A stretch of DNA of 64,000 nucleotides from an uncultured Prevotellaceae bacterium (GTDB lineage Bacteria > Bacteroidota > Bacteroidia > Bacteroidales > Bacteroidaceae), in the NCBI GenBank assembly GCA_947176895.1, contig CAMWSK010000011.1, positions 16,453 to 80,452 on the forward strand, in the 5' to 3' direction. The translations under genes and the position numbers were made by a program. The notes under the pieces are model-generated. The model was not told where the DNA came from and ran no database searches. It worked only from the letters and a program-made list of their open reading frames with translations. Shown in pieces: positions 53,004 to 60,606 of this stretch. The first letter of the stretch is position 1. Each line of letters begins with the position of its first letter.

Positions 53004-54461
53004 TTAAAGCGCGAAGTTGAAACCAATACCAAAGGCCTTGTTCGTGCGGGAGTATTTGTCGGTCTTTACCAAATTGGGTGCCATCTGTGTCTCTACCGTG
53101 CGATCCTGATAGAAGGTGTGCATGTAGCCCAAGTCGATATTGAAGAGCTTGCTGGGGTGGATACGGAAGCCCACGCCAAGGGAGTTGGCCGAATTGTTGA
53201 AGGAAAGGTCGCTCATATATTCATCGCTCACACCATACTTGGTGCGCTGCCAGGAAGCACTCACGGTAAACAACTTGTGGAAGCGCCACTCGGCACCGGC
53301 CATAAATTCCCAGGTGTTGTGGTCAATCAGGTCGTTCTTGTTGAACGCAATGCCGGCATTGGTGAAGCCGTCCTTGGTGGAAGACTTGTCGAAATACTCA
53401 TGGAAAGCGGCACTGAAACGAACATTCTCGTTCAGGCTATACTGGGCGCCGATAGCCAGCAGACCGGGCAAATCCTCGCGCACCTTCTTGCCATCTTCGA
53501 ATTGGCCGAGGATGCCGCCAGCCTGAGACAACACCGTTTCATTGGCATTTACCTGAGAGCTGTTCTTCAGTTTGATTTTGGTGGGAGCCTCATACTTGGC
53601 ACTCACGTTCCAGTGCTTGTTAATCAACCAGTCGATGCCGATGATGGGCGACATGCCGAAACCTTCCTGGTCGCAGTTCAAGGCAATACCGTAATCATTG
53701 AGCTGGGCGGAACCCGTTGAGCCGATAGCACCGATAACATAATGAGCCGTGGGACTCACAGCACCGTTGTAGTTATTGTTGCCATACACGCCACGGATAC
53801 CCACAAAGCCGGCCAGATTCTTGGTAAACTTGTAGGTGGCACCCAACTGAAGGCCAAAGTAATAGTTGCGTCCCTTCATAAAGCTGTTGATGGAGTAACC
53901 CTCATACTTAGCAGTTTTGCCAATCGTTGCAGCCTGTTCGGCAGGCATGCCCTGCTCCATCAAGGCACCGGTCACCATACCCGGCAACATTTGGGGAACC
54001 ATCTGCCCCATGAGTGCGCTATAGGCTGCCTCGAAACTGCCCAGGCCCTCGTTGAACTGGCACTTTCCGCCGCCGCCAATCAGGCCGACATGACCGGAAA
54101 CGCTCCACTTGTCGTGGTTGTAGGTGAAACTGAGGCTGGGAATCACGGGAGCCTTGGCCTCGCCCTTGAAGTTGTGGGTGGTGTTGGGATTCTCCCTGTT
54201 CATCGCAAAAGGAGCGAAGGTGGTGGCAATGCTGCGGGTTTGGAAAGCCGTCTGCGAGTTGATGCTCAGGTGCCATCCGTTGCTCAAAAAGGCAGTACCG
54301 GCAGGGTTGGCATAAAGGCTGGTGAGGGTGATGGTGCCTTCCTGGGCGAAATTGCGAAGGAATGCCGCGTTCTGATTCGTGTTCGTCAACAGACCTCCGG
54401 CCATGGCAGGGGCTGAGAGTGTAGCCATCAGGATGGCCGAAACTAAATGTTTCTTTGTCAT
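53004..54461 (-). CDS. FadL/TodX (OMPP1) family outer membrane protein
   Basis: The 485-residue protein has a cleavable signal peptide (MTKKHLVSAILMATLSAPAMA) followed by the FadL-type hatch and NPA-like region (GTITLTSLYANPAGTAFLSNGW). Amphipathic beta-strands follow, ending with an aromatic strand and terminal FGIGFNFAL typical of outer membrane barrels. The family imports hydrophobic compounds such as long-chain fatty acids across the outer membrane. Substrate here is unknown. It is monocistronic. Confidence 0.87.
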   Translation of the reverse strand: MTKKHLVSAILMATLSAPAMAGGLLTNTNQNAAFLRNFAQEGTITLTSLYANPAGTAFLSNGWHLSINSQTAFQTRSIATTFAPFAMNRENPNTTHNFKGEAKAPVIPSLSFTYNHDKWSVSGHVGLIGGGGKCQFNEGLGSFEAAYSALMGQMVPQMLPGMVTGALMEQGMPAEQAATIGKTAKYEGYSINSFMKGRNYYFGLQLGATYKFTKNLAGFVGIRGVYGNNNYNGAVSPTAHYVIGAIGSTGSAQLNDYGIALNCDQEGFGMSPIIGIDWLINKHWNVSAKYEAPTKIKLKNSSQVNANETVLSQAGGILGQFEDGKKVREDLPGLLAIGAQYSLNENVRFSAAFHEYFDKSSTKDGFTNAGIAFNKNDLIDHNTWEFMAGAEWRFHKLFTVSASWQRTKYGVSDEYMSDLSFNNSANSLGVGFRIHPSKLFNIDLGYMHTFYQDRTVETQMAPNLVKTDKYSRTNKAFGIGFNFAL

Positions 54462-54491
54462 TTTTTAGTTGTTTTTACGATTAAAACGTGG

Positions 54492-54499
54492 CAAAGGTA
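54492..54499 (-). promoter_or_regulatory. -7 element of the FadL-like gene
   Basis: TACCTTTG on the minus strand, 30 nt before the ATG at 54461. Confidence 0.65.
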
Positions 54500-54640
54500 A
54501 CACATTTTGCCAAAGTGTGCAAGAAATTCATGAAATAAATGCACAATCAATCGTAACGTGTGCACAATCCAATGTTTATATACAAATGTTCTTGCCGGAC
54601 ACCGACAACTTGAAAATCAACCTGCCAAACGAACCGAAAA

Positions 54641-54721
54641 AAACATGAACACGTTTTTGAAAAACATGAACATGTTTGGAGGAAAACATCAACATGTTTT
54701 CACCAAAACATCCACATGTAT
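54641..54721. repeat. Periodic quasi-palindrome array E (4 units)
   Basis: Units start at 54641 (AAACATGAACACGTTT), 54662 (AAACATGAACATGTTT), 54684 (AAACATCAACATGTTT) and 54706 (AAACATCCACATGTAT), spaced 21, 22 and 22 bp. The first two units and their 5-nt spacing are the same as in array B. Divergent gap between the FadL-like gene and ffh. Confidence 0.85.
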
Positions 54722-54789
54722 TTTGTACGCCCCTCCCACACGATTACGTAATTCTTAACCGGCACAACTCAAAAATCATAACTTTTATG

Positions 54790-54797
54790 TACCTTTG
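54790..54797 (+). promoter_or_regulatory. -7 element of ffh
   Basis: TACCTTTG, 30 nt before the ATG at 54828, with GAGGAG in the leader. Confidence 0.68.
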
Positions 54798-54827
54798 CGC
54801 CGTTATATAAAATAAGAGGAGAAAAAC

Positions 54828-56183
54828 ATGTTTGAAAACTTAAGCGAAAGACTGGAACGCTCGTTCAAGATATTGAAGGGTGAGGGCAAAATCACGGAAA
54901 TCAATGTGGCCGAAACCCTGAAAGATATTCGTCGCGCTCTGCTGGATGCCGATGTAAACTATAAGGTGGCAAAACAATTTTGCGACACGGTGAAGCAGAA
55001 GGCCTTGGGACAGAATGTGCTCACGGCCGTGAAACCCGGCGAACTGATGGTGAAAATCGTGCACGACGAGTTGGCCGAACTGATGGGCGGCGAAGCAGCC
55101 GAACTGAATCTGCCGGGCCGCATGGGACAGCCCTCTGTGATCCTGATGGCGGGACTGAACGGATCCGGCAAGACCACCATGAGCGCCAAGCTGGCCAAAC
55201 TGCTGAAGGAGAAGAAAAGCAAGAAGCCCCTGCTGGCCGCATGCGACACCTTCCGCCCGGCGGCCATGGAGCAGCTGCGCGTGTTGGCCGAGGAGGTAGA
55301 CGTGCCCATCTTCATGCAGCTCGATGCCAAAGACCCCGTCAAACTGGCACAAGAGGCCGTGCAGTACGCCCGACAGAACGCCTGCGACGTGGTCATTGTC
55401 GACACGGCAGGCCGATTGGCCATCAACGAGGAGCTGATGACCGAAATATCCAACATCAAGGAAGCCATACATCCCGACGAAATCCTGTTCGTGGTGGATG
55501 CCATGACGGGCCAGGACGCCGTGAACACGGCCAAGGAATTCAACGACCGCCTGCAATACACGGGCGTGGTGCTGACCAAGCTGGACGGCGACACCCGCGG
55601 CGGTGCCGCACTGGCCATCCGCCAGGTGGCCGACTGCCCCATCAAGTTCGTGGGCACAGGCGAGAAGATGGAGGCCCTGGACCAGTTCCACCCCTCGCGC
55701 ATGGCCGACCGCATCCTGGGCATGGGCGACATCGTATCACTGGTGGAGCGTGCACAGCAGCAGTTTGACGAGAAAGAAGCCAAGAAGCTGGAAGCCAAAA
55801 TCCGCAAGAACCAGTTTGACTTCTCCGACTTCTACAACCAGATTCAGCAAATCAAAAAGATGGGCAATCTGAAAGAGCTGGCCGGCATGATTCCCGGCGT
55901 GGGCAAAGCCCTCAAGGATGTGGACATCGACGACAACGCCTTCAAGAGCATCGAAGCCATCATCCAAAGCATGACGCCCGCAGAGCGCAAGAACCCCGCC
56001 CTGCTGAACACCAGCCGGCGCACACGCATCGCCAAGGGCAGCGGCACCAACATCCAGGAGGTGAACAAGCTCATCAAACAATTCGACCAGACCCGAAAGA
56101 TGATGAAGATGGTGACCGACCCCAAGATGATGAAGATGGCTCAGATGATGGCCAAGACCAAAGGCGGAATGCCGAAAATGTAA
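54828..56183 (+). CDS. ffh: Signal recognition particle protein Ffh
   Basis: The 451-residue GTPase targets nascent inner-membrane and some secreted proteins. The N domain is followed by G1 [50 protein letters not shown] and [13 protein letters not shown]. The M domain covers the last about 130 residues ([20 protein letters not shown]) and ends in a methionine-rich tail ([18 protein letters not shown]). folD follows by 20 nt and is probably cotranscribed. No SRP RNA gene is apparent nearby. Confidence 0.96.
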   Translation: MFENLSERLERSFKILKGEGKITEINVAETLKDIRRALLDADVNYKVAKQFCDTVKQKALGQNVLTAVKPGELMVKIVHDELAELMGGEAAELNLPGRMGQPSVILMAGLNGSGKTTMSAKLAKLLKEKKSKKPLLAACDTFRPAAMEQLRVLAEEVDVPIFMQLDAKDPVKLAQEAVQYARQNACDVVIVDTAGRLAINEELMTEISNIKEAIHPDEILFVVDAMTGQDAVNTAKEFNDRLQYTGVVLTKLDGDTRGGAALAIRQVADCPIKFVGTGEKMEALDQFHPSRMADRILGMGDIVSLVERAQQQFDEKEAKKLEAKIRKNQFDFSDFYNQIQQIKKMGNLKELAGMIPGVGKALKDVDIDDNAFKSIEAIIQSMTPAERKNPALLNTSRRTRIAKGSGTNIQEVNKLIKQFDQTRKMMKMVTDPKMMKMAQMMAKTKGGMPKM

Positions 56184-56203
56184 AAACGCAAAAACAATCA
56201 GCC

Positions 56204-57085
56204 ATGACAATCATCGACGGGAAAGCCACGGCAACCCAAATAAAGAATGAGATAAGGGAAGAGGTAAAGCGGATGGTGGAGCGCGGTGAACGCCGCCCCC
56301 ATCTGGCCGCCATCCTCGTGGGTCACGACGGCGGAAGCGAGACCTATGTAAAGAATAAGGTGCTGGCATGTGAGGCTTGTGGCTTTCAGAGCACACTCAT
56401 CCGATACGAAGATGACGTTACGGAACGGGAACTGATGGACGAAATCGCCCGTCTCAACGCCGATGACTCGATAGACGGTTTCATCGTGCAGCTCCCCCTG
56501 CCCAAACATATCGATGAGCAGAAGGTGACCGAAGCCATCAATCCCGACAAGGACGTCGACGGCTTCCACCCCATGAACGTGGGGCGCATGGCCATCGGAC
56601 TGCCGGCCTTCGTCAGTGCCACCCCCCTGGGCATCCTCACCCTGCTGCAACGATACGACATCAAGACAAGCGGCAAGAAGTGTGTGGTGCTGGGACGAAG
56701 CAACATCGTGGGCAAACCGATGGCTCAACTGATGATGCAGAAACAATATGGCGACGCCACCGTCACCGTATGCCACAGCCACACACCTGATATAAAAGAG
56801 GAATGCCTGCGGGCGGACATCATCATCGCCGCCATCGGCCGGCCGGCTTTCCTTACCGCAGACATGGTGAAGCCCGGAGCCGTGGTGGTGGACGTGGGCA
56901 CCACCCGGGTGCCCGATGCCACCCGCAAGAGCGGTTTCCGCCTGCAGGGCGACGTGGATTTTGAAAGCGTGGCTCCCAAATGTTCTTTCATCACACCCGT
57001 GCCGGGCGGCGTTGGTCCCATGACCATCTGCATGCTGATGCAAAACACGTTGAAAGCACGCCAAAACAACAGCACACACCTTTAG
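56204..57085 (+). CDS. folD: Methylenetetrahydrofolate dehydrogenase / cyclohydrolase
   Basis: The 293-residue bifunctional enzyme interconverts methylene-, methenyl- and 10-formyl-THF. It has [23 protein letters not shown] with the catalytic Tyr/Lys, [28 protein letters not shown], the NADP loop [17 protein letters not shown] and the end motif [19 protein letters not shown]. It lies 20 nt after ffh on the same strand. Length is normal. Confidence 0.95.
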   Translation: MTIIDGKATATQIKNEIREEVKRMVERGERRPHLAAILVGHDGGSETYVKNKVLACEACGFQSTLIRYEDDVTERELMDEIARLNADDSIDGFIVQLPLPKHIDEQKVTEAINPDKDVDGFHPMNVGRMAIGLPAFVSATPLGILTLLQRYDIKTSGKKCVVLGRSNIVGKPMAQLMMQKQYGDATVTVCHSHTPDIKEECLRADIIIAAIGRPAFLTADMVKPGAVVVDVGTTRVPDATRKSGFRLQGDVDFESVAPKCSFITPVPGGVGPMTICMLMQNTLKARQNNSTHL

Positions 57086-57129
57086 TTTTTATTAACGCGC
57101 CGCGACACCTGACGTATTGCAAATTTCAA

Positions 57130-57137
57130 TACCTTTG
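57130..57137 (+). promoter_or_regulatory. -7 element of the small outer-membrane protein gene
   Basis: TACCTTTG, 22 nt before the ATG at 57160. Confidence 0.62.
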
Positions 57138-57159
57138 GGTAATTCAAACTTTTAAAGCT

Positions 57160-57627
57160 ATGAGAAAGAAATTATTTTCATTGGTGGCAGCCATGTTGCT
57201 GGCAACAGTTTCAGTGATGGCTCAGAACGAGAAAGGATGGTCATACGCAGTTGAAACAGGTATCGGCTCTCAGTGGGAAATCGGCGGACGCGCACAATAT
57301 GGCCTCAACAAGTGGGTGGCTATCGATGCTCCGGTGCTGAAATATAACCTGGACTACGGAGATGTAACCGGACACGAGTTGAAGATTATGGCCGGTGCCC
57401 GCGGTTTCTCTCCTTCTTTCGGACCCAATCTGAAGGCCTTCATGGCAATCGACCTGGGATATGGCGGCTGCACAAGCGAATATTCCGATTGGACCAGCGC
57501 CTTTGCCTTCGACCTCACCGTAGGTCTCCACGTGTATAAGAACCTCTACGTAGGTTATGGTTTCGGCATGTTGGCCAATGACGGCAAACACAAGGACCAC
57601 GTGTTGCGCGTAGGCTGGAACTTCTGA
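57160..57627 (+). CDS. Small secreted beta-barrel-like protein
   Basis: The 155-residue protein has a clear signal peptide (MRKKLFSLVAAMLLATVSVMAQ) followed by alternating polar/aromatic strands (WSYAVETGIGSQWEIGGRAQYGL, FMAIDLGYGGC, FDLTVGLHVYKNLYVGYGFGML) and a terminal VGWNF. This suggests a small eight-strand-like outer membrane protein. The family is not recognised. The start at 57160 fits promoter and signal peptide. It is monocistronic, between the folD gene and a terminator. Confidence 0.78.
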   Translation: MRKKLFSLVAAMLLATVSVMAQNEKGWSYAVETGIGSQWEIGGRAQYGLNKWVAIDAPVLKYNLDYGDVTGHELKIMAGARGFSPSFGPNLKAFMAIDLGYGGCTSEYSDWTSAFAFDLTVGLHVYKNLYVGYGFGMLANDGKHKDHVLRVGWNF

Positions 57628-57652
57628 TTTCAAACAACCGCATGTTTCATTG

Positions 57653-57718
57653 GAAACATCGCGGCGAACAGACTTATAACTCCGCGGCGATTCACTTCAT
57701 TCGCCGCGGAGTTTTTTT
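57653..57718 (+). terminator. Shared-sequence GC hairpin terminator before tRNA-His
   Basis: ACTCCGCGGCGA (57679-57690) pairs perfectly with TCGCCGCGGAGT (57701-57712) across the loop TTCACTTCAT and is followed by TTTTTT. Just upstream lies AAACATCGCGGCGAACAGA (57654-57672), a partial copy of the same stem family. The loop nearly matches that of the 4196 hairpin. Confidence 0.88.
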
Positions 57719-57789
57719 AGCATGATGGACGATGTTTTCCCATTCTTTAGGGAAATATTTCATACGAAGATAAAATAATCCTTGTTTCG

Positions 57790-57821
57790 TTTGCTTCATT
57801 CAAAGATTTGTGCTATCTTTG
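57790..57821 (+). promoter_or_regulatory. Promoter of tRNA-His
   Basis: TTTG (57790-57793), a 20-bp spacer and TATCTTTG (57814-57821) match the consensus exactly. Confidence 0.82.
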
Positions 57822-57864
57822 CACTCGCAAACGGGGAAAACGTTTGCAGACAAACATCCAACAT

Positions 57865-57939
57865 GGTGACTATAGTTCAGTTGGTTAGAGCGTCAGATTG
57901 TGGTTCTGAATGTCGTGGGTTCGAGTCCCACTAGTCACC
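57865..57939 (+). tRNA. tRNA-His (GTG anticodon)
   Basis: A full cloverleaf can be drawn: acceptor GTGACTA (57866-57872) with TAGTCAC (57932-57938), D arm from 57875, anticodon stem TCAGA/TCTGA with anticodon GTG at 57900-57902, and T arm GTGGG-TTCGAGT-CCCAC. The extra G at 57865 faces C at 57939, the G-1:C73 pair diagnostic of tRNA-His. CCA happens to follow at 57940-57942. Confidence 0.96.
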
Positions 57940-57951
57940 CCACTCAAGCAA

Positions 57952-57981
57952 AGAGGTTGCACCCAAACAGGCGCAACCTCT
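57952..57981 (+). terminator. Terminator after tRNA-His
   Basis: AGAGGTTGC (57952-57960) pairs with GCAACCTCT (57973-57981), followed by a mixed T-rich stretch. Confidence 0.7.
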
Positions 57982-58056
57982 CTATCTTTACCTTCATCGC
58001 CTAAAAAATATGCAAAATGTCCAACCAGCCAAAAATTAGGCGCATGGTAATAAACC

Positions 58057-58088
58057 TGTGTTAGAATAATAAAAAAGATTTACCTTTG
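58057..58088 (+). promoter_or_regulatory. Promoter of the orphan membrane-protein gene
   Basis: TGTG (58057-58060), 20-bp spacer and TACCTTTG (58081-58088); the leader is about 20 nt. Ordinary host-type promoter grammar. Confidence 0.6.
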
Positions 58089-58110
58089 CAGCAAATTAAG
58101 AAATAGAGCA

Positions 58111-58635
58111 ATGAAAGAAAACGTATACACAATTCTCTCAAAAATGTATAACGGGACAACAAGAGGGGTAAGATTCTTTATCGTACAAATGTTCGTGTGG
58201 ACAGCAATAGAAGCCCTCTTCGGCCCACTGGGAGGCGGAGGAAGATCTTCTTTTATATTATATATGTCACTACAGATGTGTATCTTAGCATATACTATGA
58301 TTTTCAGTTTGTTCTATTCTTTTGTCCCGTTTAAGCACAACTTAAAAGGTGCTTTTATTCCTTATATACTATACACAAGTCTGATTTATTTAGGAATAGT
58401 AGAAGTGAATAACTGGAACTTCAAGAGGGTCACTATTGATTGTTATATGTTAATGGGCTGGCTTGCCCCCATATATGGGTTATGTGTTTTGATTTTACAA
58501 GAAAAGATAAAGAAGAAGCTACGTCCATATCCCCGTTTTCTGAAAATAACAAGAATGACTTTAAACCTGTTCAGCATTCTCTGTATATTAGTTTTCATTC
58601 TTTATATATTCTTATTGGCCTGGAAAATGATATAA
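58111..58635 (+). CDS. AT-rich orphan membrane protein, unknown
   Basis: I do not recognise this 174-residue protein. It has about four hydrophobic segments (FFIVQMFVWTAIEALFG; FILYMSLQMCILAYTMIFSLFY; YILYTSLIYLGIV; MLMGWLAPIYGLCVLIL) and a fifth at the C terminus (LFSILCILVFILYIFLLAW), with basic loops between them. By eye it is clearly richer in A+T than its neighbours. It lies alone between tRNA-His and a degenerate copy of the tRNA 3' part, so it may be cargo left by an integrated element. No toxin, immunity or transporter motif can be assigned. Confidence 0.68.
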   Translation: MKENVYTILSKMYNGTTRGVRFFIVQMFVWTAIEALFGPLGGGGRSSFILYMSLQMCILAYTMIFSLFYSFVPFKHNLKGAFIPYILYTSLIYLGIVEVNNWNFKRVTIDCYMLMGWLAPIYGLCVLILQEKIKKKLRPYPRFLKITRMTLNLFSILCILVFILYIFLLAWKMI

Positions 58636-58654
58636 GACAATCGTTGAAATCCAT

Positions 58655-58722
58655 GTTACAGGAAGGGTTAGAAGTCAATTGTGATTCTGAATGCAGTGGG
58701 TTCGAGCCCCACGAGTCACTCC
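58655..58722 (+). pseudogene. Degenerate tRNA-His copy (3' portion)
   Basis: 58678-58722 aligns without gaps to 57897-57941 of the tRNA-His gene at 39 of 45 positions and retains the GTG anticodon (58681-58683) and a paired T arm. Weaker similarity continues into the D-arm region. The 5' acceptor strand is missing, so it cannot fold as a tRNA. Best read as a displaced 3' copy (att-type remnant) or a decayed duplicate. Confidence 0.78.
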
Positions 58723-58725
58723 CCT

Positions 58726-58770
58726 AAAACCAAAGTGGAAGACTCAAAAAGGATCTTCCACTTTGGTTTT
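58726..58770. terminator. Long bidirectional hairpin overlapping the nitrilase gene end
   Basis: A perfect 17-bp stem (58726-58742 with 58754-58770; ACCAAAGTGGAAGA/TCTTCCACTTTGGT core) with A4 and T4 at its ends. The right arm and loop are the last codons of the nitrilase gene (DKTKVEDPF-stop). Confidence 0.82.
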
Positions 58771-59523
58771 ATCTGCATCATCAAGTACGGGGAAACGTCG
58801 GCGGAAGTTGCAAAGGGCTTCCATATCCAGGTCAATAGTTGAAGTCCCGGCACCGCATCCCAATTTTACCATCTCACGCCCTTTGGCATCGACTACCACA
58901 GATCCGCCTGCATATGAAAGCGAAGGGTCGTCACCCACCCGATTCACCCCCACAACAAAACATTGGTTTTCGATGGCACGGGCACGCAAAAGGATATCCC
59001 ACACCTGCTGACGCACCTGAGGCCATGAAGCCACGCACAACAGCACATCATAAGGTTGTCGGGCATTGTTGCGCAGCCACACGGGAAAACGCAAATCGTA
59101 GCATACCGACAGACGAAACATGACAGCACGCCATTCCACATCCATAACACGGCAACCCGCTTCATAGAAACCATGCTCCCCTCCCATCGTAAACAGATGG
59201 TGCTTGTCATAATAATTCACACTCCCATCGGGCAAAACAAAATAAAAACGGTTGCGTAAGCCGCCTTTATCATCAACCGCAGCCACGCTGCCGGCCATTG
59301 CGGCATCATATCGGGCAGCCTGTTCCTTCATAAACCGAAGTGCTTTCTTGCAATCCTCTTCCAAATATGATGTTTCCGGTTGGGTCAGAAAACCGGTGTT
59401 CCACATCTCCGGCAAGACATACACATCACTTGAGGGAGCGTCATTCAAGAGGCGTTCCACACGACGAATGTTTTCTTGCGTGTCATTCCACGCAATGTCT
59501 GTTTGCAACAAGGTTATTCTCAT
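58744..59523 (-). CDS. Nitrilase-superfamily amidohydrolase (omega-amidase-like)
   Basis: The 259-residue carbon-nitrogen hydrolase has the Glu-Lys-Cys triad in VLPEMWNTGF, NYYDKHHLFTMGGEH and LSVCYDLRFPVWLRN. The layout is close to the YafV/omega-amidase group, which deaminates alpha-ketoglutaramate-type products; this substrate is inferred. Its start overlaps the SprT-like gene stop by 4 nt, so the two are translated together. The terminator is built into its last codons. Confidence 0.88.
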   Translation of the reverse strand: MRITLLQTDIAWNDTQENIRRVERLLNDAPSSDVYVLPEMWNTGFLTQPETSYLEEDCKKALRFMKEQAARYDAAMAGSVAAVDDKGGLRNRFYFVLPDGSVNYYDKHHLFTMGGEHGFYEAGCRVMDVEWRAVMFRLSVCYDLRFPVWLRNNARQPYDVLLCVASWPQVRQQVWDILLRARAIENQCFVVGVNRVGDDPSLSYAGGSVVVDAKGREMVKLGCGAGTSTIDLDMEALCNFRRRFPVLDDADKTKVEDPF

Positions 59524-60230
59524 CTGATAAGCGTTTTAATATCGCACTTGCTTACAACAATCCTGCCGTCCTTACGCATCAGAAGACACGCATCACCAAG
59601 CTTGTCGATTAAATCCGTGGAATCCATCGGATGATACTTTAAGGTAGTTCGGCGGGGAAAATGGCTGAAGAAGGGATGACAACTGATAAACCAGTGTGTC
59701 TGCATCACATCAGGAATACTTTCCAACAGGTCCCAAAACTCCCACACACGCGTACGAGCTACAGCCATCGCACCCCATCTGCCATCACGCAAACGGAGAA
59801 CGGCCACCACATTCTTCCTCTTGTCATTTATATCTTCATTGCTTTGCTCCTCATCCATAGCTGGGTGGGTAATCGTTATATGGCGGTAGAATGCACGGTT
59901 AATCCGGTTCATCTCTCTTTTGAACAGAACGCCATGGGCAGAGGTATCGTGCATTTGATTGCTAAGAATGTAATAGTGTATCATCTCGTGCAGGATAGTG
60001 TCGTCCACCTGCTGTTCATCCATACTCTTGGCCAACAGCTCGCTGATGGCAAAATCAAAGTTGCAAAACTTCCACATTCCATCCAAACGACGACTGCGCA
60101 TACAACGCACCTGTCCCAAAGCTCTGCGCGAACGACTCAAGCGGATTGGCGGCAAAACAAGTTTCCCTTCAAAGCAAAGGCTGTTGAAATGTTGGAAACG
60201 TTCTTCTATGTAAGCTGCTGAAATATCCAT
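59520..60230 (-). CDS. SprT-like zinc metallopeptidase-domain protein
   Basis: The 236-residue protein has the HExxH zinc site in DDTILHEMIHYYIL (about residues 76-89) with a downstream His-containing stretch (HGVLFKREMNRIN), as in SprT/SprTN-like proteins. The N-terminal part (YIEERFQHFNSLCFEGKL) is typical of the SprT-like fold. The C-terminal about 90 residues have no assigned domain (RDGRWGAMAVARTRVWEFWDLL). A role in cleaving DNA-protein crosslinks is known for eukaryotic relatives only. It leads a two-gene unit with the nitrilase. Confidence 0.85.
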   Translation of the reverse strand: MDISAAYIEERFQHFNSLCFEGKLVLPPIRLSRSRRALGQVRCMRSRRLDGMWKFCNFDFAISELLAKSMDEQQVDDTILHEMIHYYILSNQMHDTSAHGVLFKREMNRINRAFYRHITITHPAMDEEQSNEDINDKRKNVVAVLRLRDGRWGAMAVARTRVWEFWDLLESIPDVMQTHWFISCHPFFSHFPRRTTLKYHPMDSTDLIDKLGDACLLMRKDGRIVVSKCDIKTLIR

Positions 60231-60241
60231 AATCCTTGGTA

Positions 60242-60249
60242 CGAAGATA
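60242..60249 (-). promoter_or_regulatory. -7 element of the SprT-like gene
   Basis: TATCTTCG on the minus strand, a one-base variant of TAnnTTTG, 11 nt before the ATG at 60230. Confidence 0.5.
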
Positions 60250-60302
60250 ATAAATAATTAAGATAAACCGCCTGATTGAAACAGGAATATTTGACGAATT
60301 GC

Positions 60303-60454
60303 GGAGAAAGTAACTTTATAAATTCCGGACATCAGAATCATAAAATGCAATTTACAATTCCAAATCAATCAATTACCAACCACTTCATGTAAAGCAAAAC
60401 AATTAAGCATCTTGCAACATTCTTACATAAACAAGCCTTAAAGTTACTTTCTCC
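60303..60454. repeat. 152-bp inverted-repeat unit, MITE-like
   Basis: GGAGAAAGTAACTTTA (60303-60318) is perfectly inverted at 60439-60454 (TAAAGTTACTTTCTCC). Matching extends outward a further few bases (ATTG/CAAT) after one mismatch. The 120-bp interior is AT-rich with no ORF. Size and ends fit a non-autonomous transposable unit; no target duplication was identified. Confidence 0.62.
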
Positions 60455-60517
60455 TCAATAAAAACGATGCAGTGTCATACTTTCTAAAAATAATTATTTT
60501 GAGTTGCAAAGAAAGAC

Positions 60518-60593
60518 TGTTATACAAATAGAAGACAGAAAAAATTTTGATTTACGGCAGGCTTTCCTTATCTTTGTATAATTGTTATACAAA
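60518..60593 (+). promoter_or_regulatory. Promoter with palindromic operator candidate
   Basis: Promoter: TTTG (60546-60549), 19-bp spacer, TATCTTTG (60569-60576). A perfect palindrome GTATAATTGTTATAC covers 60576-60590, at the end of the -7 element and the start site. The direct repeat TGTTATACAAA occurs at 60518-60528 and again at 60583-60593, flanking the promoter. This arrangement suggests a repressor bound at two sites. Confidence 0.68.
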
Positions 60594-60606
60594 CAGCCAC
60601 TTATTA

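Larger units (their letters stand above)
54462..54827. other. 366-bp divergent intergenic region
   Basis: Between the divergent FadL-like and ffh genes lie the FadL promoter, about 140 bp without a recognisable element, the periodic array E (54641-54721) and the ffh promoter. No coding sequence is supported. Confidence 0.65.
60231..60606. other. 376-bp divergent intergenic region
   Basis: This AT-rich gap holds the SprT-like gene's -7 element, a 152-bp inverted-repeat unit (60303-60454) and the promoter/operator region of the nucleotidyltransferase gene. No coding sequence is supported. Confidence 0.7.

Noticed and set aside
4131..54721. Periodic palindrome arrays as CRISPR
   Set aside because: Units are 16 bp with 5-7 bp between them, far too short for spacers, and no cas genes are present.
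54840..55807. Open frames antisense to or offset from ffh
   Set aside because: They arise from GC-rich codon bias in ffh; Gly/Arg-rich translations without motifs.
60303..60454. The inverted repeat as a terminator
   Set aside because: The 120-nt loop and position in a divergent gap make this unlikely.
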